Positions 1 through 6,107 of a DNA stretch of 31,104 nt are shown here, piece after piece. The notes beneath the pieces are model-generated. The model was not told where the DNA came from. It did no database searches and saw nothing but the letters and a program-made list of their open reading frames with translations. The position numbers were made by a program, and so were the translations under genes. Numbering within the stretch: position 1 is the stretch's first letter; each line of letters begins with the position of its first letter. Where the stretch lies: positions 1-31,104 of IMG/VR virus record IMGVR_UViG_3300034374_008594; one strand, written 5' to 3'. This DNA comes from a virus.

Positions 1-141
1 TTTCTTTGCCACCGAGTATCTCAACACTTTCATCCGTTCCTCGCCATCGGGAACGATTTGCACTGCGACATACATGTCAGGACCAGAGCGAGGGAATTGC
101 CCCTTCGCCTTCTGCGAGCGAATTTCTACATACGCTTTCAT
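1..141 (-). CDS. Conserved-looking hypothetical protein, 3' end cut by window edge
   Basis: An ATG on the minus strand at 141 is preceded by a clear GGAG ribosome site six bases upstream, and the frame stays open for 47 codons to the window edge. The visible N-terminus (MKAYVEIRSQKAKGQFPRSG, then a stretch with YVAVQIVPDGEERMKVL) looks like a compact beta-strand-rich domain. I do not recognise a named family. Its leader contains the same TTCTGTTTCTG pyrimidine tract found before the + strand genes of this module, so it probably belongs to the same unit and is expressed divergently from the gene at 433. No function is assigned. Confidence 0.6.
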   Translation of the reverse strand, partial: MKAYVEIRSQKAKGQFPRSGPDMYVAVQIVPDGEERMKVLRYSVAKK

Positions 142-432
142 TGGAATCTCCAAGAACAGAAACAGAAACAGAACGCATAACTATACACATCGTTCTGCCT
201 GGGTCAATACGGTGTGTAGAGTTTTCTTGAATCGACCCTCTTTGCGCCTTTCGACCCGCAGAAATCGACCCTCTTTGCGATAAGTCATCCACTTTCCAGG
301 CCGGGCGAAAGCTATTTCGGTTTCCGGGGAATTTTTTTTCTGTGTGGGCTTGTTGCTCTCGTCTGCAATGCGATTGCGCCGAATGATGTGGGCAGTCTGT
401 TTTTTCTGTTTCTCTCTCTTGAGGTGTTTGTG
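142..432. promoter_or_regulatory. Divergent intergenic region with 17-bp direct repeats
   Basis: This 290-base gap separates the minus-strand gene at 141 from the + strand gene at 433. It holds two identical 17-base copies of AATCGACCCTCTTTGCG at 230-246 and 263-279, 33 bases apart, with a partial copy (TTTCGACCCGCA) between them. Repeats of this size and spacing, about three helical turns, in a divergent promoter region are typical of operators. No convincing -35/-10 pair was found, so the regulatory role is inferred. Confidence 0.4.
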
Positions 433-675
433 GTGACTGCTTACCGAGTCGAGATTGATTGTTTTGTTTTGTCCTGCTCCGGCGCTGACTGGTTGTCTGA
501 CTGCTCGCCCTGCGTCTGGGATGCTTGGTTTGCTGCGAACGGTGGCAATGAATCCATTGCGCGGAACGAATTGCGTGAGCTTGGTTACTTCTTCAAGCGT
601 ATCGGTGACGGTTCTGTCAAGCAGGCTGCGTGGGATGCGTTTGGCGTCGAGAGTTTGCGCCTGCTCGTTCGGTAG
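433..675 (+). CDS. Small hypothetical protein
   Basis: I place the start at the GTG at 433, six bases after GAGGTG at 421-426. That spacing matches the neighbouring genes, which all use a GAGGTG site. The 80-residue product begins VTAYRVEIDCFVLSCSG and has a WLSDCSPCVWDAWFAANGG segment followed by a helical, charged C-terminal half (NELRELGYFFKRIGDGSVK). A GTG at 430 is the alternative start. No family is recognised. It is the first of a run of small + strand genes (433, 712, 1064, 1156, 1971) that share the same leader pattern. Confidence 0.5.
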   Translation: MTAYRVEIDCFVLSCSGADWLSDCSPCVWDAWFAANGGNESIARNELRELGYFFKRIGDGSVKQAAWDAFGVESLRLLVR

Positions 676-711
676 TTGTTTTCTGTTTCTCCTTCTTTGT
701 GAGGTGTTTTG

Positions 712-1029
712 ATGTCAAGTTTTGAATCTCTCGTTGGTGCGGCGCTGCTCGGTGGTGATCGCGATTTGGAGCTGTGCCGAATCGCTGTGAAGTCTGCGGT
801 GGTGTCTCGCATCTCCTGCCGTTGTGGTTCTGTCCTGGATCAATCAACTGCGGCGCTTCTGCACGTTGGGCCGATCTCCGGTGACGGTCCAGCAGTAGCG
901 GTTCTTTGCCCTGACTGCCTGGAGGCGTGCGGCGACGAGTGCCTGATTACTGCCTCTGATCGGGCGCGGGCTGATCACGGCGCCGGGTTGTTCGTGGTCG
1001 ATTGGTCCGGCCAACGTGAGATTGGCTGA
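712..1029 (+). CDS. Small Cys-containing hypothetical protein, possible zinc ribbon
   Basis: The ATG at 712 follows GAGGTG (701-706) by five bases, and a pyrimidine-rich leader precedes it. The 105-residue product carries CRCGS near residue 37 and CPDCLEACGDEC near residue 68. These paired cysteines could bind one zinc ion as a ribbon. No catalytic motif is seen. Zinc-ribbon proteins of this size in phages are often DNA-binding or accessory factors, but nothing here fixes a role. It ends about 35 bases before the next gene's start. Confidence 0.55.
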   Translation: MSSFESLVGAALLGGDRDLELCRIAVKSAVVSRISCRCGSVLDQSTAALLHVGPISGDGPAVAVLCPDCLEACGDECLITASDRARADHGAGLFVVDWSGQREIG

Positions 1030-1063
1030 TTCTGTTTCTGTTTCTGTTTTGGAGGTGTTTGTT

Positions 1064-1159
1064 ATGGGTACTGATTGGGTGTATGCGGCTTTCTTGGTCG
1101 TGTTGTCTGCGTGGTGCGTCTGCTTTGTTGGTTTCGTTTGCTGGGGGGCGCGCCGATGA
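1064..1159 (+). CDS. 31-residue membrane peptide
   Basis: This short ORF has the best ribosome site of the module (GGAGGTG at 1051-1057, six bases before ATG 1064). It encodes 31 residues that are almost entirely hydrophobic (VYAAFLVVLSAWCVCFVGFV) and end in CWGARR. This is one predicted transmembrane helix with a positive, probably cytoplasmic, C-terminus. Its TGA overlaps the ATG of the next gene in an ATGA junction at 1156-1159, so the two are probably translationally coupled. Function unknown. Confidence 0.55.
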   Translation: MGTDWVYAAFLVVLSAWCVCFVGFVCWGARR

Positions 1160-1893
1160 TTGCTTTGCCTCAGGTCGTGGACGTTGCGCACAAGTCCAAT
1201 AAAAAGATGGCGCCGGGTGCGTTTTGCGTGTCGTTCGGCGAATCCGGCGGCGCGTTGTGTGACGACGACTGCAAGCATAAGCGCGGATCGTGCTATTGGA
1301 TGCGGTTACAAGTCGGGCGTCCGACAACTCGTTCTGCAATGGCGCGGCTCGAATCGCTCGGTGGTTTGCGCGTCGTTCGCGCTGCGATTGCGACAATGCC
1401 TCGCCGGTTCGCCTGGATGCGGTGGTCTGTTTCTGCTGGTGTTCCGATGCCTGAGCATTTCGGGAATCGCGCTGACTGGCGGGCGTTCCGGCGTGAGTTC
1501 CGGCGCGCTAACCAGCAGGCGATAGAATCCGGCGCCGATGTCCACCTACCGACTGAATCGGCGCGCAAAGCTCGAATCCTGCGGCGCATGCTTTCGGGGC
1601 TAGGTGTAGTTGTGCGGCGTTCGGTCCAATCTGCTCGCGTGTCCGATCTACTGCGGGCAAAGGATCACCGCGCGTTCACTGTTTACGCTCCTGGCCATCG
1701 TGTGACGGCGGGGCCAGTCGGCAAGCTGCAAAAACGAGCCAACATCGAAGCGGCGCATGATCTGGCGCGTGAAGTCCGCGCTGCTGGCTCTTCGTGCGTG
1801 GTCTGTCCGTTCTCGTCTTCGGGGCGCCTTTGCGGTGATTGTCGGGCGTGTGCGTCTGATCGTGTCGATGTCGTTTTGTTTCCTGGTTCCTGA
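1156..1893 (+). CDS. Gp88/DUF7227-like cysteine-rich protein
   Basis: The start at ATG 1156 is set by the ATGA overlap with the upstream membrane peptide; a longer reading of this frame would overlap that gene almost completely. The 245-residue product has an N-terminal cysteine cluster (CDDDCKHKRGSCYW, about residues 34-47) and a C-terminal one (CVVCPFSSSGRLCGDCRACA, about residues 210-230) ending near VVLFPGS. From memory, this architecture resembles the Gp88/DUF7227 family of phage and plasmid proteins, which carry similar end clusters and have no agreed biochemical role. The middle is rich in Arg and Ala. Family assignment is by motif pattern only and is moderate. Confidence 0.5.
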   Translation: MIALPQVVDVAHKSNKKMAPGAFCVSFGESGGALCDDDCKHKRGSCYWMRLQVGRPTTRSAMARLESLGGLRVVRAAIATMPRRFAWMRWSVSAGVPMPEHFGNRADWRAFRREFRRANQQAIESGADVHLPTESARKARILRRMLSGLGVVVRRSVQSARVSDLLRAKDHRAFTVYAPGHRVTAGPVGKLQKRANIEAAHDLAREVRAAGSSCVVCPFSSSGRLCGDCRACASDRVDVVLFPGS

Positions 1894-1917
1894 TTCTGAT
1901 TCTGATTCTGTTTCTGT

Positions 1918-1955
1918 CCGGCGCCGGTCGATCCGGCGCCGGGTTTCTCTTTTTT
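1918..1955 (+). terminator. Rho-independent terminator after 1156-1893
   Basis: A perfect 10-bp stem (CCGGCGCCGG at 1918-1927 and 1933-1942) closes a five-base TCGAT loop and is followed by the T-rich run TTTCTCTTTTTT. It lies 24 bases after the stop of the Gp88-like gene. Each arm is itself the self-complementary GGCGCC core, so the structure is symmetrical. Confidence 0.75.
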
Positions 1956-1970
1956 GTGTGAGGTGGTTTG

Positions 1971-2387
1971 ATGGGTTGGTTTTATCCTTCTGACGTTGGA
2001 AGTCGTCGGGAGTTGCTCGATATGCTGTCTTCGGATTCTGCGGCGTTCGTGAGGTCGCGTCGGTACTGCTGCGGGAACGTCCTTTGGATCCTTTGGGAAC
2101 CTGTCGGCGCTGCGGCGCCGGTGTCTGATCCTTGGATCGGTTGTTATCTGCTGCGGCGTGACGGGGGCAGGTGGGGTTACAAGGCGTTGTGTGAGGAATC
2201 CGGACCGTTCTATTGGTCTTGCCCTCCGTCTTTCTTGGAAGCGGCGCCGGTCGTCAATGCAGAATGGCGGGAAGGTGTGCGGCTCTATTGGAAGCGACGC
2301 GCAGCGAAGCGGGCGGAACGTGCGGCGCTGCGGCGTTCCTGGGGTGATCTTCCAAAGCGAGCTCCTCGGGGTTGGTCGTCTGTCTGA
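1971..2387 (+). CDS. DUF6927-like hypothetical protein
   Basis: The ATG at 1971 follows GAGGTG by five bases. The 138-residue protein starts MGWFYPSD and contains GNVLWILWEP, IGCYLLRRDGGRWGYKAL, GPFYWSCPPSFLEAAP and NAEWREGVRLYWKRRAAKR. This order (MGW start, NVLW.VWE, WGYK, GPYYYSCP.., AEWR) is what I remember from the DUF6927 family found in phages and plasmids, which has no known function. The C-terminus is strongly basic, suggesting nucleic-acid contact. A strong terminator follows 25 bases after the stop. Confidence 0.6.
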   Translation: MGWFYPSDVGSRRELLDMLSSDSAAFVRSRRYCCGNVLWILWEPVGAAAPVSDPWIGCYLLRRDGGRWGYKALCEESGPFYWSCPPSFLEAAPVVNAEWREGVRLYWKRRAAKRAERAALRRSWGDLPKRAPRGWSSV

Positions 2388-2411
2388 TCACCTCGATTCC
2401 AGCTGAATCAT

Positions 2412-2446
2412 CCCGGCGCCGGTCGATTCCGGCGCCGGGTTTTTTT
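2412..2446 (+). terminator. Strong rho-independent terminator
   Basis: A perfect 11-bp stem (CCCGGCGCCGG at 2412-2422 paired with 2429-2439) encloses the six-base loop TCGATT and runs into seven T residues. It ends the 1971-2387 gene. It is nearly the same hairpin as at 1918, suggesting a duplicated terminator cassette. Confidence 0.85.
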
Positions 2447-3251
2447 GTGCGCGGTCGTCTGATTCCAGGTCATCCCGGCGCCGGTCCGTTTGACCTGGTT
2501 ACCTACTTTTGACCTGGTTGTCCGCCTCGATTCATCCCGGTTTTTGCTGGGTTTCTGCGCCTCGTTAAATCAAGTTTGCGCGCGGCTTGTCATTTTGCTG
2601 ACAATTGGCGGCGGTTTCGGTTGTCGATTCGAGGTCGATTCGAGCTCGATTCAACCAGCGCTGTCCTGGTTGCTCGATTCCAGCTGAATCATCCGCCTCG
2701 ATTCCAGCTCGATCCATCCCGGCGCCGATCATCCCGGCGCCCATTGCTGCCAGTCCTAGCGCCTCGCCGGGGAGGCGCTGCGGTGTAGTGCGTGCCTATG
2801 GCGTGGCATGCGGTGGCGTATATGCTTTGACGCTTGGCTGAATCGTCGTGAATGTCAGCTAGCGGTCGGACTCGCGCCATGGTCTGGAACGTCGAAGCTC
2901 GTAAAAAGCTGGCTGAATCGTCGTTATCGGTGCGCCGGTCGGTTAGTCGATTGGAGCGGTTCGGGCGTCGATAGGGGGGGGGGTGGTCGGCCCCGGCGGC
3001 GACAAACAGTATATGTATATCCAACCCCGAGAACGCGACACACCCTGGGGCCAATTGACCTGATCAGGCTAGAGCGGCTCAGATCGCGTCCGGCGAGTTG
3101 CTGGTGTGATTAGCCGTATTTTCAGTTTAGTCGCGTTAGGCGGCGTGCTAGGGGCGTGTACGGCGGTTCAGTAGTGTACGGGCGGATACTTCCTGCCTGG
3201 GATCGTGGTGCTGATCGGCTCTAAAACCGGGGAACATATGGTAGTAGATAC
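2447..3251. other. Non-coding, repeat-mosaic spacer
   Basis: I see no convincing gene in these 800 bases: the open frames lack ribosome sites and read through repeats. It contains further GGCGCC palindromes (2477, 2721, 2736). A 22-base copy of the segment before the terminator (2392-2413) recurs at 2673-2694. A 15-base direct repeat TGGCTGAATCGTCGT occurs at 2835-2849 and 2910-2924, and a run of ten G lies at 2974-2983. The scrambled re-use of short blocks looks like recombination-generated non-coding DNA next to the iteron field. Confidence 0.5.
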
Positions 3252-3398
3252 GGTTTGTGGCGATGCCATATGGCAGTCGGAAAGTTGTCGGAAAGTTATC
3301 GGAAGGTTATCGGAAAGTTATCGGAAGGTTATCGGAAAGTTATCGGAAAGTTATCGGAAGGTTTGTGGCGATGCCATACGGTTTGTGGCAATGCCACA
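3252..3398. repeat. 19-bp repeats flanking an iteron array
   Basis: GGTTTGTGGCGATGCCATA is present exactly at 3252-3270 and 3360-3378, bracketing the 11-bp iterons. A third copy with two changes lies at 3380-3398, and a degenerate trace follows at about 3400. Each copy contains the interrupted palindrome TGGC-GAT-GCCA, so each could be a site for a dimeric protein. With the enclosed array this resembles a replication origin or a partition site; that role is inference. Confidence 0.6.
3284..3360. repeat. Seven 11-bp tandem iterons (GTTATCGGAAR)
   Basis: Seven head-to-tail 11-base units run from 3284 to 3360. The first is GTTGTCGGAAA and the other six are GTTATCGGAAA or GTTATCGGAAG; a partial unit precedes them. 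The 11-base period puts every copy on the same helix face, as in iterons bound by replication initiators or in ParB-type centromeres. The array translates as an 11-residue repeat in one frame, but that frame has no ribosome site and runs through other repeats, so I treat it as non-coding. No initiator gene is recognisable next to it. Confidence 0.65.
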
Positions 3399-3425
3399 GG
3401 GCTTGTGGCGGATATGGTTGCCGAG

Positions 3426-3579
3426 TCGGTTTTTATCGGCTTTTACGATTTGTCAGGTTTTGTCAGCTTTTCTCAACTTTTCTCAACTTTTCTCAACTCA
3501 AGTCGGTTTTTATCGGGTTTTATCGGGTTTTACGTTTTGTCAGGTTTTGTCAGGTTTTGTCAGGTTTTGTCAGGTTTTG
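3426..3579. repeat. Phased 10-bp T-rich repeats
   Basis: Three short repeat families are arranged in blocks with a period of about ten bases: TTTTCTCAAC (three copies, about 3468-3497), GTTTTATCGG (two or three copies, about 3505-3527) and TTTTGTCAGG (four copies plus a variant, about 3535-3583). The T runs recur once per helical turn, which should give intrinsically curved, easily melted DNA. TATCGG is shared with the 11-bp iterons. The layout of iterons beside phased T-rich DNA fits a replication origin with an unwinding element, although no origin protein is identified here. Confidence 0.55.
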
Positions 3580-3954
3580 TCATCTTTCGGGGAACCAGGG
3601 CTTTCGCTGGTGCATGGAGAGCTTTTTCCTGTCTTCCATCTCTGGGTCGTGCGTAGTACGGCTCACCTTGAGGGTGCGAGCGGATGCTTGATAGATCACT
3701 GACCCCTTGTGGAAGGTGATTTGTCTTCGGCTGTTTTTCACCTCAATGAGGATTTCCTGGTCGGTGACGATGAAGAACTCACTGACGTAGTGATTTGGGG
3801 TGGGCCATTGCTGCCATCGCCAGAGGATGACCTGGGAGAAGCGGATATTTCCTTGGGGATCGCAGACATGATTGATTTCTGCGACATCGACGAGCCGCCA
3901 ATGGCGGGTGTTTAATGGGCTGGTGAGCGAGAGGACCAGAGCGATAGCGAGCAT
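3580..3954 (-). CDS. Conserved hypothetical protein, planctomycete-type
   Basis: On the minus strand, ATG at 3954 is preceded by AAGGAGG six bases upstream, the strongest ribosome site in the area. The 124-residue product starts MLAIALVLSLTS, possibly a short signal or membrane segment, then reads VDVAEINHVCDPQGNIRFSQ, VILWRWQQWPTPNHYVSEFF, a central strand-rich part, and TTHDPEMEDRKKLSMHQR near the end. The pattern NH..D..G...F.QVI...W with a closing DPE..R resembles a hypothetical family I associate with planctomycete genomes and their phages. Function is unknown. The stop lies at the edge of the T-rich repeats. Confidence 0.65.
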   Translation of the reverse strand: MLAIALVLSLTSPLNTRHWRLVDVAEINHVCDPQGNIRFSQVILWRWQQWPTPNHYVSEFFIVTDQEILIEVKNSRRQITFHKGSVIYQASARTLKVSRTTHDPEMEDRKKLSMHQRKPWFPER

Positions 3955-4016
3955 GGCAAACCTCCTTGTGCCATCTCGGTTTTCGCTTATTGGAGGAAGA
4001 CCGTAAAGTTTTAGGG

Positions 4017-4124
4017 ATGAACCCTCAGAAGATTGACCGGCTGATCTACTACTGCGCCGCCATCGTCGTTTGGCTGGTGATTTTCGATTCTCTGATCAAG
4101 ATGGTCTTGCGATTGGATGCGTGA
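4017..4124 (+). CDS. Possible 35-residue membrane peptide
   Basis: This short frame encodes MNPQKIDRLIYYCAAIVVWL followed by VIFDSLIKMVLRLDA, one clear hydrophobic helix flanked by charged residues. The only strong ribosome-like sequence (GGAGG at about 3992) is too far upstream, and AGGG directly abuts the ATG, so translation is uncertain. A good terminator at 4170 sits 45 bases downstream and would suit a gene here. It is divergent from the gene at 3954. Confidence 0.35.
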   Translation: MNPQKIDRLIYYCAAIVVWLVIFDSLIKMVLRLDA

Positions 4125-4169
4125 TCAGGCATACTTTGTTGGTCACACTCCAAAGTGACAGAAACAGAG

Positions 4170-4204
4170 CCTCTCGGCTGCTTCGGCGGTCGGGAGGTTT
4201 TTTT
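4170..4204 (+). terminator. Rho-independent terminator with TTCG tetraloop
   Basis: A 12-bp stem (4170-4181 with 4186-4197, including three G-U pairs) is capped by a TTCG tetraloop and followed by seven T. UUCG loops are unusually stable in RNA. It probably ends transcription of the short ORF at 4017. Confidence 0.8.
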
Positions 4205-4323
4205 GTGGAAGTTCTATCGAAAGTCGCGAGAGACTATTGCCGATTTAACGCACTATTATAGGGGCGGGGTATTTGATAGCCACATGACCGGACGTGTCAC
4301 TGCGTTCACTATCCTGCCTATTC

Positions 4324-4378
4324 GTCAGCCGGTACAGTGAAAGCGGCTGACCCTGATGCGAGTGCGAGTCGCATCAGG
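4324..4378. promoter_or_regulatory. Two adjacent perfect inverted repeats upstream of the excisionase-like gene
   Basis: GTCAGCCG (4324-4331) pairs with CGGCTGAC (4344-4351). Immediately after, CCTGATGCGA (4352-4361) pairs with TCGCATCAGG (4369-4378). The spacer loops are 12 and 7 bases, and neither hairpin is followed by a T run, so these are not terminators. They lie about 95 bases before the HTH/integrase operon and could be operators or arm-type recombinase sites. The rest of 4205-4472 shows no gene. Confidence 0.5.
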
Positions 4379-4472
4379 ATCACTTACACACTCACTCCAA
4401 TGGGATGGAGCGGATGCGCAAGCTCGCCGTGTATTGCTATGTATCTCCTTCGTCCATTGGGAAGGAGAGAGC

Positions 4473-4730
4473 ATGGAAAAGTCTGTAGAAGATTCGATCA
4501 CATACACGCTGGATGGACTGGCCGATGCCTTGGGGTTTCGGCAGACGCGCACGTTGGAGCGATTGCTGATTGAGATCGAGTGTCCGATTCGTAATTTCGG
4601 GCGAAAGAAGCTCGTATCTGGAAAACAGTTCCGGCTCGCGATTGAGAGAACATCGTGTTCACCAACATCAGGCGCTGGACGCTCGTCCGTCGCAAAGGGG
4701 CAAAGATATATCAGGTCCGTTACTTCCTGA
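4473..4730 (+). CDS. Excisionase-like helix-turn-helix protein
   Basis: The start at ATG 4473 has a good site (AAGGAG). The 85-residue product has a helix-turn-helix region (YTLDGLADALGFRQTRTLER, about residues 10-30) followed by CPIRNFGRKKLVSGKQFRLA. This matches the usual pattern of small excisionase/MerR-type DNA-binding proteins, in which an HTH is followed by a wing containing a conserved R.GRRRL..G. The last 76 bases overlap the integrase start in another frame, so the two are probably co-expressed. The Ser/Gly-rich tail is dictated by that overlap. The likely role is directionality factor or repressor for the integrase; the exact role is inferred. Confidence 0.6.
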   Translation: MEKSVEDSITYTLDGLADALGFRQTRTLERLLIEIECPIRNFGRKKLVSGKQFRLAIERTSCSPTSGAGRSSVAKGQRYIRSVTS

Positions 4731-5776
4731 ATGACGGGTCTGTCAGAGAACGCACCACCAAAGAAACGGTGCGAAGGCAAGCCGAGCGAAGGGCGATAGA
4801 GATCCTTCGTGAGGCGGATGAGTCTGGCTCTTTTGAAATCTATGGATGGGCAGAGTTTTGCGTCCGTTATGAGTCGGAGCAGCTTGCCGCCCGTCCCTTC
4901 AAAACGAGAGAGGCGTTTCGCACAGCGAGATCGAGGCTCGATCAGTTGTGTCCTGAGATTCGTTTTGTGTCTGACATCAGCGCAAAACTGCTGGTCGCCT
5001 TTGCCGTGAGACTTCGCCAGGAGGGCAAGAGTGAGGCGACGATCCAGGCGTATCGGAATCACCTGATGAGCGCGCTCAAGTGGGCGGAAGAGGTGGAGGT
5101 CATTAAGTGCCGTCCTAAGCCGCCTCGCTTGCTTCGGGTTCCGAGTGGATCGCGTGGACGGGCAGTGACTCGCGAGGAGTTTGAACGAATGATGGATCAG
5201 ATACCGGCGGTTGTTGGAAAAGAGTTTGAAAGCCGATGGCGATGGAACCTTGAGGCTCTTTGGTTGGGGGGCTTTCGTCTTGGCGAAACCTTTTCGATTT
5301 ACTGGGAGCAGTCGTATGAGGGGCATCATCTTGTCGATCTCGATTCTCCCAAGCCCAAGATTTCCATCAATCAAAATGCGGAAAAGGCATTTCGCAATCG
5401 CCTGCTGCCGATGCCAAGGGATCTTGCGGATCACTTTCGCAGCGTTCCAGCCAATCGACGAAATGGTCTGGTCTTTAAGTGGCCGATGAGCCGGGGCTAC
5501 TCCACCAGCAAGAGAACGGTTGGATGCCGAATCAGTGAACTTGGGAAGCTCGCCAACGTAAAAGTGGGTCAGAAAAAGTATGCCTCCTGCCATGACATCC
5601 GCCGATCATTCGGAAGTCGTTGGTCGATGCTGGTACAGCCGTTTGTACTTCGCACCTTAATGAGACATAGCAGTATCAGTACTACAGAGAGGTACTACGT
5701 CACAATTGAGTCTGATCGGATTGCCGATCAAATCGCAAAAGCGGAGGACACGGGACTCGAACCCGCAGCCCCGTAA
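4655..5776 (+). CDS. int: Tyrosine recombinase / phage integrase
   Basis: This is a 373-residue site-specific recombinase of the tyrosine (XerC/D, lambda Int) superfamily. It has an N-terminal DNA-binding part with a core-binding helix bundle (about residues 60-150) and a catalytic domain (170-350). Catalytic residues are visible: R208 in WLGGFRLGE, H313 and R316 in CHDIRR, H338 in LMRHSS, and the nucleophile Y347 in TTERYY. The start is a GTG inside the upstream HTH gene, with GAGAGA before it. The last 11 codons (AEDTGLEPAAP plus stop) are read from the complement of a tRNA-Ser, so the enzyme's C-terminus is encoded by the probable attachment site. A minus-strand frame across the whole gene is a shadow. 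Confidence 0.93.
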   Translation: MFTNIRRWTLVRRKGAKIYQVRYFLNDGSVRERTTKETVRRQAERRAIEILREADESGSFEIYGWAEFCVRYESEQLAARPFKTREAFRTARSRLDQLCPEIRFVSDISAKLLVAFAVRLRQEGKSEATIQAYRNHLMSALKWAEEVEVIKCRPKPPRLLRVPSGSRGRAVTREEFERMMDQIPAVVGKEFESRWRWNLEALWLGGFRLGETFSIYWEQSYEGHHLVDLDSPKPKISINQNAEKAFRNRLLPMPRDLADHFRSVPANRRNGLVFKWPMSRGYSTSKRTVGCRISELGKLANVKVGQKKYASCHDIRRSFGSRWSMLVQPFVLRTLMRHSSISTTERYYVTIESDRIADQIAKAEDTGLEPAAP

Positions 5777-5824
5777 GGGGTACCCCAGTTCCAGTGGGGC
5801 CGCTCACCAATTCGCTTATCCTCC
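5742..5824 (-). tRNA. tRNA-Ser (anticodon GGA)
   Basis: On the minus strand a complete 83-base serine tRNA folds: acceptor GGAGGAT with GTCCTCC, a short D arm with GGT in the loop, an anticodon stem CCCCA/TGGGG around the loop CTGGAAC (anticodon GGA, preceded by the required T33), a long class II variable arm (CCCC TTAC GGGG), and a T arm with TTCGAGT. The discriminator base is G, as expected for serine. CCA is not encoded. Its 3' 35 bases overlap the integrase 3' end. tRNA-Ser genes are common phage integration targets, so this is the likely att site. Confidence 0.93.
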
Positions 5825-5827
5825 GAG

Positions 5828-5866
5828 CGGTTCTTTGACACGGTTGGTCAAGGAGCCGTTTTTTTT
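5828..5866 (+). terminator. Rho-independent terminator downstream of integrase
   Basis: A 12-bp stem (5828-5839 with 5847-5858, two G-U pairs) and seven-base loop ACGGTTG are followed by eight T. It ends + strand transcription after int. It lies just 5' of the minus-strand tRNA-Ser, only four bases from its first base, so it also insulates the tRNA from antisense reading. Confidence 0.85.
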
Positions 5867-5870
5867 CATA

Positions 5871-5898
5871 TTGACTCATGCCGTGAGATTCGTATCAT
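5871..5898 (+). promoter_or_regulatory. Sigma-70-type promoter for the rightward early operon
   Basis: TTGACT at 5871-5876 and TATCAT at 5893-5898 are separated by 16 bases. The pair sits immediately after the integrase terminator and points toward the long + strand operon beginning at 6108. This is the best -35/-10 match I found. The predicted leader is about 200 bases. Confidence 0.55.
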
Positions 5899-6107
5899 CA
5901 TCCCAGTGCGAGTTTTTGTGAAGTTTGTTGAAATCTCCTTTGCATTGCTAGCGTTTTGGTTCGATGCCCTCCGTTCCAGTGAGGCCATCTCGTCATCTCG
6001 CTGCATACGAGTGACATTTCGCTGCGTTTAGCTTTGCTCAGACTTGCACTTTGTTCCGCAGATCACGGGGTTTGTGCTGCGGAAGGTGCGAAACGGAGTG
6101 AGTCTCT
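5899..6107. other. Long untranslated leader with a tRNA-arm copy and a hairpin
   Basis: No gene is seen here. GTTCCAGTGAGGCC at 5973-5986 matches 13 of 14 bases of the tRNA-Ser anticodon-arm complement at 5788-5801. TTCCGCAG (6054-6061) pairs with CTGCGGAA (6077-6084), giving an 8-bp hairpin with a 15-base loop about 25 bases before the first gene. The first could be a recombinase-related site or a tRNA remnant. The hairpin could modulate translation of the gene at 6108. Confidence 0.45.

Noticed and set aside
844-1396. Long minus-strand frames of 144-149 residues
   Set aside because: Arg/Thr-rich shadows of the + strand genes at 712, 1064 and 1156; no motif and no start signal.
2974-2983. 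Run of ten G as a functional element
   Set aside because: A single homopolymer in a non-coding mosaic could be a sequencing or assembly error; it has no partner tracts.
2689-3054. 121-residue minus-strand frame
   Set aside because: Composed of repeat-derived Arg/Asp/Asn-rich sequence in the non-coding mosaic, without a ribosome site.
3284-3360. CRISPR array
   Set aside because: The units are 11 bases with no spacers; CRISPR repeats are longer and are separated by unique spacers of similar length.
3205-3702. Three + strand frames of 133-165 residues with an 11-residue peptide repeat
   Set aside because: They read through the iterons and T-rich repeats in all three frames; an 11-base repeat gives 11-residue repeats in any frame, and no proper start signal exists.
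4325-5593. 422-residue minus-strand frame across the integrase
   Set aside because: It lies antisense to a well-supported tyrosine recombinase, has no ribosome site and no recognisable domain.
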